Source: CAZVYN01 sp964631125 (GTDB lineage Bacteria; Eisenbacteria; RBG-16-71-46; CAIMUX01). From it: a stretch of 18,183 nucleotides of DNA. The notes below the pieces were generated by a model, which saw only the letters and a list, made by a program, of their open reading frames with translations, made no database searches and was not told the origin of the DNA. The translations under genes were made by a program, and so were the position numbers. How positions within the stretch are numbered: position 1 is the first letter of the stretch; each line of letters opens with the position of its first letter. The stretch is from contig CAZVYN010000080.1 of the NCBI GenBank assembly GCA_964631125.1, positions 1-18,183 of the forward strand, written 5' to 3'. Shown here piece after piece: positions 13,886-18,183 of the stretch.

Positions 13886-15531
13886 AGCCGCTTTCCTTTC
13901 TGCACCCCAGAAGGACGAGAGACGCGCAACTCGCGGCCGAAGCCGCGCCTGAATCGATCGAGGAGCGGGCGCGGCTTCCAAGCGTCGAGCGAGGGGGCGC
14001 GCAGCGTGATCGCATCTTCACCCAGACGACACGAGTAGCTCGCGGCTTGACCGAGCGGCACGCGCTGTTCGATCTCATCCGCCAGGGTGAGCACGACCGA
14101 AGCTTTCAGCACCGAGGCTTCGTCCTCGCCGCGGAGCAGGGGCCGATACGTTTCCAACAGCCCCTCTTCGTCGCCGGCGAGACTCACCACCGCCGCGGCC
14201 AGCGCGACTTCGCGTTGGGCGTAACCGTTGAGATCGATGGCCGTCAGGATCATGGATGCATGACGATGGCGGTTATAGTAGTCGACGCTCCGACCGATGT
14301 CCAAAGCGCGCGCCGCCAGCTCCAACGCGGCGCGGATCTCGCCGTCGACACCGGGATCGAGGCTCTTCATCAGCCTCAGCGCCAGGTCGGCCCGACGCTC
14401 GGCGCGAGGCGCGCTCCAACTGGCGAAGCGAGTCAGGAGCGCCTCCAGAGAGGCGGCTCGGACCTCCGCGATCGAGAGGAGACGCGGCCGGGTGAGGGAG
14501 AAGGCAAGCCCTTCGCGCATCCCCTGACCCGAGACGAGAAGCGAATCGGCGCCGACCGCAGCCATCCCCGCTTCCACGCAGATCGCTCCGCCCACGATCG
14601 AATCGACCCGGTCGCTATTCAGGCCGGGGACAGCCGCCCGAGCGTCGCGCGTTCGCGACGCCAACCGCGCGCCAAGCGTTTCCAGGCGACGGCCCGAGAG
14701 GAGATACCCGTGCAGCCGCGAGATCGGGTAGGGGTGCGTGCGGCGATCGACTTTGGCGAGGTTGCGCGTCGATCCGCCGGTGCCGACCAGGATCTCGTCG
14801 GGCGCCAGCCGAGGAATGCGCTCGCGGGCGAACGTCTTGCGGACATGTTCGCGGAGGCGGCGCATCTCCCCGCGCGACGGGGGATCGGTCACCAGGAAGC
14901 GGTCGGTCAAGCGGAGCGCGCCGAGCGGCAGGGTCCACGTGCGTTTGAGCCGGCGATCGCGGAAGTGCGTGACCTCGAGACTGCCGCCGCCCAGATCGAA
15001 GAGCAGGCCATGCCGAATCGGCAGTCCCTCCACCGCGCCGAGGAACGCGTACTCGGCCTCTTCGTCGCCGGAGAGCACGCGGACTTTCAGTCCCAGCTCC
15101 TTCTTGATCTGCCGGAGGAACTCGGCCTGGTTCTCTGCTTCTCGGACCGCGGAGGTGGCGACGGCCAAGATGCTCGATGCGCCCGCGCCCTCGGCGAGGC
15201 GCTTGAAGTCGGACAGGGCCGAGATCGTGCGCGTGATCGCGGCGGGAGAGAGCTTTCCGGTGCGTCCGATATCGCGCGCGAGTCGGAGTGACGCGCGACC
15301 GTCCGACAGCACGTCGAAGCCGTGAGAACTGGAGCCATCCAGTACGACGACGCGCCCGGAGTTGGAGCCGATGTCGATGACGGCGATCGGGGAGCGGGAG
15401 GCGCGCTTCGTGGAGCGCGCGCGCGGATTCTTCGCGGCGGAGTTCGCCGCCGACCCCGAGGGCGGTTTCGATGAGGATTTCGATGAAGGGGGCACGCCGA
15501 CGGAGTCTAGCGGGCCACGGGCGAGGGGCAA
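13882..15531 (-). CDS. ppx: Ppx/GppA family exopolyphosphatase / pppGpp phosphohydrolase
   Basis: Up to 549 aa. The actin-like ATPase fold is clear: phosphate-1 motif IAVIDIGSNSGRVVVLD (49-65), TSAVREAENQAEFL, SGDEEAEYAFLGA (154-166) with the catalytic Glu, and phosphate-2 motif FDLGGGSLEV (178-187), then VGTGGSTRNLAK. The C-terminal half has an HD-like helical region, DIGRSVDYYNRHRHASMIL, as in longer Ppx/GppA proteins. Such enzymes release phosphate from polyphosphate ends or convert pppGpp to ppGpp; sequence alone does not separate the two. The start is uncertain: TTG 15531 gives a 48-residue Ser/Ala/Lys-rich leader and GTG 15495 shortens it by 12; neither has a good ribosome-binding site, and no later start precedes the fold. 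The stop overlaps the next gene's TTG. Confidence 0.92.
   Translation of the reverse strand: MPLARGPLDSVGVPPSSKSSSKPPSGSAANSAAKNPRARSTKRASRSPIAVIDIGSNSGRVVVLDGSSSHGFDVLSDGRASLRLARDIGRTGKLSPAAITRTISALSDFKRLAEGAGASSILAVATSAVREAENQAEFLRQIKKELGLKVRVLSGDEEAEYAFLGAVEGLPIRHGLLFDLGGGSLEVTHFRDRRLKRTWTLPLGALRLTDRFLVTDPPSRGEMRRLREHVRKTFARERIPRLAPDEILVGTGGSTRNLAKVDRRTHPYPISRLHGYLLSGRRLETLGARLASRTRDARAAVPGLNSDRVDSIVGGAICVEAGMAAVGADSLLVSGQGMREGLAFSLTRPRLLSIAEVRAASLEALLTRFASWSAPRAERRADLALRLMKSLDPGVDGEIRAALELAARALDIGRSVDYYNRHRHASMILTAIDLNGYAQREVALAAAVVSLAGDEEGLLETYRPLLRGEDEASVLKASVVLTLADEIEQRVPLGQAASYSCRLGEDAITLRAPSLDAWKPRPLLDRFRRGFGRELRVSRPSGVQKGKRL
13894..13898 (-). promoter_or_regulatory. Ribosome-binding site inside ppx supporting the TTG start
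   Basis: Minus-strand AAGGA, 8 nt before TTG 13885, embedded in the last codons of ppx. It decides for the TTG start over the longer frame beginning at 13981. Confidence 0.55.
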
Positions 15532-15563
15532 GACTCGATCGCACGAGTGGTGCTTCGTCCGGG

Positions 15564-15608
15564 CGTTGCTCCACCAGTCGTTGCTCCATCGGGCGTTGCT
15601 CCGTCGGG
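15564..15608. repeat. 15-bp tandem repeat, three units, between ppx and the VOC gene
   Basis: CGTTGCTCCACCAGT, CGTTGCTCCATCGGG and CGTTGCTCCGTCGGG lie head to tail, with a decayed partial unit before them. The third unit supplies the -35 element of the VOC-gene promoter. The array sits in the 170-nt divergent gap, where an operator for either gene would be expected. Confidence 0.85.
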
Positions 15609-15624
15609 TGGCCCCTCTTACTAT
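15596..15624 (+). promoter_or_regulatory. Sigma-70-type promoter for the VOC gene
   Basis: -35 TTGCTC (15596-15601), spacer of 17 nt, -10 TACTAT (15619-15624). The expected transcription start is near 15631, about 70 nt before the ATG. The preceding repeat units also contain TTGCTC at 15-bp steps. Confidence 0.55.
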
Positions 15625-15701
15625 TCTCGCGCGTTGATGGAGACCGATCGTCGCGTCGGGGCAAGCGCGACCAAACTCACAAGTCAGGAGGAGGCGCCGG
15701 C

Positions 15702-16052
15702 ATGATCCGCGGAGTCCACTCGATGTTCTACTCGACCCACGCGGTGGAGCTGCGTGCGTTCCTTCGCGAGAAGCTCGGCTTGTCCGGAACCGATGTCGGG
15801 GAGGGATGGATCATCTTCGACGCGCCCGAGGGCGACCTCGGCGTCCATCCCACTGACGGGAAAGAGGTTCCTTCGGGCGCGGCCGACATCTCGTTCTACT
15901 GCGACGACCTCCACGCGACCATGACCGAACTCCGCGCCCGCGGCGTCGAGTTCACCCAAGAGGCCGAGGACCACGGCTACGGTTACGTCACCTACTTCAA
16001 GGCGCCCGGGGGATTCACGATCCAGCTCTACCAGGCGAAGTACAGGAAGTAG
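15702..16052 (+). CDS. VOC (glyoxalase/dioxygenase fold) family protein
   Basis: 116-aa protein with the two beta-alpha-beta-beta-beta modules of the vicinal oxygen chelate fold: an opening strand GVHSMFYSTH, helix AVELRAFLREKLGL, WIIFDAPEGDLGVHP, then ISFYCDDLHATMTELRARGVEF, YVTYFKAPGGFTIQLYQ. Possible metal ligands are His6 and His49. The last position, usually Glu in the (I/L)EL strand, is Gln108, so metal binding may be altered. Members act as glyoxalases, dioxygenases or resistance proteins; a substrate cannot be assigned. ATG 15702 has AGGAGGAGG (15686-15694) at 7 nt, one of the strongest ribosome-binding sites in the window. Probably monocistronic. Confidence 0.88.
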   Translation: MIRGVHSMFYSTHAVELRAFLREKLGLSGTDVGEGWIIFDAPEGDLGVHPTDGKEVPSGAADISFYCDDLHATMTELRARGVEFTQEAEDHGYGYVTYFKAPGGFTIQLYQAKYRK

Positions 16053-16081
16053 CGCCGGCGCGGCGAAGCGCGGCGCGAAGC

Positions 16082-16102
16082 GTGGCGCGTGGCGCATGGC
16101 GC
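16082..16102. repeat. 7-bp tandem repeat (RTGGCGC)3
   Basis: GTGGCGC, GTGGCGC, ATGGCGC in tandem, just after the VOC gene, within a longer GCG-rich degenerate stretch from 16053. The rest of the VOC-HNH convergent gap shows no gene. Confidence 0.7.
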
Positions 16103-16242
16103 AGCGTGAATCGCTCGGCGCGGGGTCGGCACTGGCGAGTAGCGCAGTGAACCATCGAGGGCGGCCGTTTCGCGCGGCGCCGATTCAGCGCCGCAGCACC
16201 TGGCGCTGCCGAGCCAAACGCCGGTCAACTCACCGTCGACAC

Positions 16243-16291
16243 CTGACTGGATCAGAGTCAGACCCGTCCTCAACTGGGTCCAGACCCAGTT
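16243..16291 (-). repeat. Two adjacent palindromes at the 3' end of the HNH gene
   Basis: AACTGGGTC (16272-16280) pairs perfectly with GACCCAGTT (16283-16291) around CA, overlapping the HNH stop codon. CTGACT (16243-16248) pairs with AGTCAG (16256-16261) just beyond. The heptamer CAGACCC occurs at 16259-16265 and 16281-16287, so alternative pairings are possible. No T-tract follows on the minus strand, so this is not a classical terminator; it may be an element end or a processing signal. Confidence 0.6.
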
Positions 16292-17538
16292 CCGAAGCAC
16301 AGGTCCGCTTCGTACTGATTGTGAGCGCGGCATCTCAGCTCGATGTTCTCGACGCTCGCGCCTCCACCCCGTGCGAACGGCGTCACGTGATGGAACTCCA
16401 GAAACCCGCGTTCTCGACACCGTCGCTCCCGCTCGCCGACGAACGCACACTGGCCCAGGTCTCGCTGCCAGACCCGGCGACGAACGTCGGCGGAGATGTG
16501 TCGAGTTCGTCGTGGGGCGGCTTCTGATCGGTCGATCTGCACGGCGGGCAGCGTGGCGGCCGCGGCGGCGGCGGCGGCTGGGCCGGCGGACGGGACGGCG
16601 ATCTGGACGTCCGGGCGCTGTGCAGGCACAGACACGCCGCGTTTCGCGCGACGCGGACTGGCCGCCGCGAACTTCGATCGCGACAACTGCTCGACGAGCG
16701 CGCTGAGCGCCCGGTCGAAGACACGATCGAGGTCGCCATCCGGCGCCTGATGTCGAAGGAGATCCTGCGCCACACGTAGCTTCTCCAGGACCTCCGAGCT
16801 CGCGGTGAACTGCACCTTCCAGCGCTCGGCGCCGAGCGGCTCCACTCCGGAACGCCGCGAGGCTGGGCGTCCCGCCAGACCACCGATCGTATCCGGCCGC
16901 GAGAACAGCGCCTCCGACCACAGCGCCTCCGACCGCAGCGCGGTCGCCCTCTCGCCGAGAATCATCGCGCCGGTCTGGGGGTCGTCAGTTTCCGGCGAGG
17001 CCGTTTCCACCCGTGGATGGTCCAGCGACCCGTGAGACGCGCGAGCTTCGGGGACTTTTCGAATCGAGTCCGGAACCGTCGGGCGGGGTCGGATCTCAGC
17101 GACCAGCCGTTCGACCTCTCGCTTGGTCTTGTGTCGGGCCGCAGCGAGCAGCTCGAGGTGATTCGCTTCGGTCAAACAGGGCGCGAGCAGACCGATAGCG
17201 GAGAGGTGGACGTCGCCGCGCTCGAGCATCACGAGTACGACGGGAAACCGCCGCGCAACACGCGCCCCTTCGATCCGCGCGTAGGCCTGGCACTCCGAGA
17301 AGTGGAGTACCTGCACGCAGTAGGCGAACATCGACGAACATCCTTGGCCAAGATAGAGGCGACGCGCTTCCAGCTCGGCCAGGTGCGCAACCAACGCCGC
17401 AGTCGCCGCCCGTTCACGCGACGCGAGCGTTGGGATTCGGGAGAGCAGCTCACGGTCGCTCAATGACGAGAGGCTCGACGAAGAAGGTTGGGAAGGGCTG
17501 AGAACACGCGCCCGATTTGTATCGATGTGGTTGTTCAT
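16270..17538 (-). CDS. HNH endonuclease domain protein (DUF222-like N-terminus)
   Basis: 422 aa. The N-terminal part (about 25-150: LSDRELLSRI, then ERAATAALVAHLAELEARR, EGARVARRFP, LAAARHKTKREVERLVAEI) is the helical region typical of multi-copy HNH proteins in Acidobacteria, Myxococcota and related groups. The middle is low-complexity, with a SEALW/SEALF duplication and an Ala run at 321-328. The C-terminal HNH nuclease is at about 352-408: RRRVWQRDLGQC, then FLEFHHVTPFARGG with His383-His384, VENIELRC with Asn398, and RAHN with His406-Asn407; Cys364, Cys374 and Cys403 may contribute to zinc binding. Motifs look intact, so a DNA nicking or cleaving activity is plausible, but the biological role of this family is not established. 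ATG 17538 lies in the loop of a small hairpin. No partner methylase or integrase is adjacent. Confidence 0.87.
   Translation of the reverse strand: MNNHIDTNRARVLSPSQPSSSSLSSLSDRELLSRIPTLASRERAATAALVAHLAELEARRLYLGQGCSSMFAYCVQVLHFSECQAYARIEGARVARRFPVVLVMLERGDVHLSAIGLLAPCLTEANHLELLAAARHKTKREVERLVAEIRPRPTVPDSIRKVPEARASHGSLDHPRVETASPETDDPQTGAMILGERATALRSEALWSEALFSRPDTIGGLAGRPASRRSGVEPLGAERWKVQFTASSEVLEKLRVAQDLLRHQAPDGDLDRVFDRALSALVEQLSRSKFAAASPRRAKRGVSVPAQRPDVQIAVPSAGPAAAAAAAATLPAVQIDRSEAAPRRTRHISADVRRRVWQRDLGQCAFVGERERRCRERGFLEFHHVTPFARGGGASVENIELRCRAHNQYEADLCFGTGSGPS
16906..16938 (-). repeat. 15-bp tandem repeat inside the HNH gene
   Basis: CAGCGCCTCCGACCA (16906-16920) and CAGCGCCTCCGACCG (16921-16935), with the start of a third unit following, encode the duplicated pentapeptides SEALW and SEALF. 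The unit is a multiple of three, so the frame is preserved. Confidence 0.85.
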
Positions 17539-17544
17539 ACAACC
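17529..17544 (-). promoter_or_regulatory. Hairpin presenting the HNH start codon in its loop
   Basis: GGTTGT (17529-17534) and ACAACC (17539-17544) flank TCAT. On the minus-strand mRNA this is a 6-bp stem with ATGA as the loop, the ATG being the HNH start. An AT-rich TATATA lies immediately upstream (plus-strand 17545-17550), and the only ribosome-binding-like bases (AGG) partly fall in the stem. Confidence 0.45.
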
Positions 17545-18009
17545 TATATATCATGACGTTCCGCGAGGCTCGGCGGAGGCTCGTCGCGTGCGAACGAGTT
17601 GGCGGACATCCCGAGCGGGCCCGGAGAGCTGATATCACCACTCGTCGCCGCTATGTGTCTCGAGGACGGCGCATGTTTCTGGAAGCGCGATCTTCGAAAC
17701 TGTGAAACACAAAACATGTCAAGGATATTTATTGGAGAGGCGTAGATTGTTGTCGACGCTCGATGCAAACCGCGCGTCGCGCCGGGTTGCGCTCGGCCCC
17801 GCGCCTCTGCCTCTGCCTCGTCCGGGCGCTCCCTGCCGCATCCCCACTACTCGCAGCGCCGCCCCGTCGTCCCGGTGTTCGACGACGGGCTGACCTGGAG
17901 CGCGGTCGAGCGAATCGACAAGATGTCGGGATTCCCGAGCGCCTGATCGTTTCACACCACGAGCGGAGCTTCGCTCAGCGGATCGGCGTCGGCCGAAGGG
18001 AGATTCACG
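17545..18009. other. Region without a convincing gene, including an AT-rich island
   Basis: Open frames here are short and change character often. The stretch 17690-17755 is markedly AT-richer than the rest of the window. A minus-strand TTGACA (17717-17722) resembles a -35 box, but no good -10 lies 16-18 nt downstream. One plus frame reads protein-like for a short distance (PVVPVFDDGLTWSAVERIDK) before a TGA at 17944-17946, possibly a gene remnant, but has no start. Confidence 0.4.
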
Positions 18010-18183
18010 ATGCGGAGCCCGCCGGGGAGCGTCGACGGAAGCGGCGTCGTCTCGCGTCCGATCGCCCCTCCTCCTCCCGGCTTGAACTCGCGCCGACGAG
18101 TCTACTTCTGCAACGCCCCGTCTCCCGAGAGTATTTTCCAATGGCGAAATGAGCCTGAACGGGTCCCCGTTTCCGCGACGGGG
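18010..18183 (+). CDS. Possible 5' end of a gene running off the window
   Basis: From ATG 18010 a frame stays open for 58 codons to the window edge. AAGGGAG (17996-18002) lies 7 nt before the ATG, a good ribosome-binding site. The translation begins MRSPPGSVDGSG and later reads RRRVYFCNAPSPESIFQW, which is plausible protein but matches no family I recognise. A competing frame (17763-18152) covers the same bases. Low confidence. Confidence 0.25.
   Translation, partial: MRSPPGSVDGSGVVSRPIAPPPPGLNSRRRVYFCNAPSPESIFQWRNEPERVPVSATG

Noticed and set aside
13886..13981. N-terminal extension of the canonical Tmk-like protein to 13981
   Set aside because: It would overlap ppx by about 100 nt and adds low-complexity Arg/Ala sequence; TTG 13885 with AAGGA fits better.
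14047..15291. 414-codon plus-strand frame opposite ppx
   Set aside because: Composition is that of GC-rich antisense (Arg/Ala/Gly), with no recognisable domain, while the minus strand encodes all Ppx/GppA motifs.
15564..15608. CRISPR-like array
   Set aside because: Units are 15 bp and directly abutting with no spacers, and no cas genes are present.
17763..18152. 129-codon plus-strand frame with a signal-peptide-like start
   Set aside because: No ribosome-binding site; Arg/Pro-rich after residue 30; competes with another frame that has a better ribosome-binding site at 18010.
18159..18183. Hairpins at the window end (ACGGG/CCCGT or CCCCGT/ACGGGG)
   Set aside because: Short, mutually exclusive and cut by the window edge; no T-tract visible.

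Overview
The window is GC-rich bacterial chromosomal DNA with tightly packed genes and several ATGA/GTGA/TTGA stop-start overlaps. Three traits suggest a GC-rich member of the FCB group, perhaps Candidatus Eisenbacteria or a relative. They are a Ser/Thr kinase fused to a TolB-like domain and TPRs, a secreted beta-repeat protein ending in a FlgD/T9SS-type module (NPF, WDGRD, PAGVYFA), and the rpmE-prfA-prmC-murA order. The taxonomic placement is inference; no rRNA or tRNA gene is visible.

Layout. (1) 11-2605, minus: a membrane-anchored protein kinase with a TPR sensor region, split by one in-frame TAG. (2) 2853-9915, plus: rpmE with a strong terminator, then a dense block of prfA, prmC, murA, a STAS-domain protein, a CYTH-CHAD fusion with a long acidic then basic linker, and sixA. 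(3) 10063-12255: an accessory patch. It holds a parD antitoxin with its own promoter and palindromic operator, and a parE toxin cut off after about 32 codons. At that point it runs head-on into the stop-less 3' end of a minus-strand secreted protein. That secreted-protein gene is also frameshifted inside a GCGGC pentanucleotide array. (4) 12361-15531, minus: a ppx/GppA phosphatase followed by two tandem thymidylate-kinase-like P-loop proteins, closed by a perfect 19-bp hairpin. (5) 15702-16052, plus: a small VOC/glyoxalase-fold protein with a good promoter embedded in 15-bp tandem repeats. (6) 16270-17538, minus: an HNH endonuclease with palindromes at both ends. (7) 17545-18183: no convincing complete gene, and possibly the start of a CDS running off the window.

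How the genes work together. rpmE, prfA, prmC and murA are translation and cell-wall housekeeping genes; PrmC methylates the GGQ glutamine of the release factor encoded just upstream. CYTH-CHAD and SixA on one side and Ppx with two nucleotide-kinase-like proteins on the other form two converging operons that share a polyphosphate / phospho-histidine theme, separated by the accessory patch. I infer one functional neighbourhood that was interrupted by the parDE and secreted-protein material.

The best leads for something new are: the CYTH-CHAD protein with its roughly 100-residue acidic and 90-residue basic linker and degenerate ExExK motif; the Ppx plus paired non-canonical Tmk-like proteins (one with Arg in place of the P-loop Lys); the pentamer-repeat frameshift in the secreted protein, which looks like a possible on/off switch; and the chimeric parE junction.
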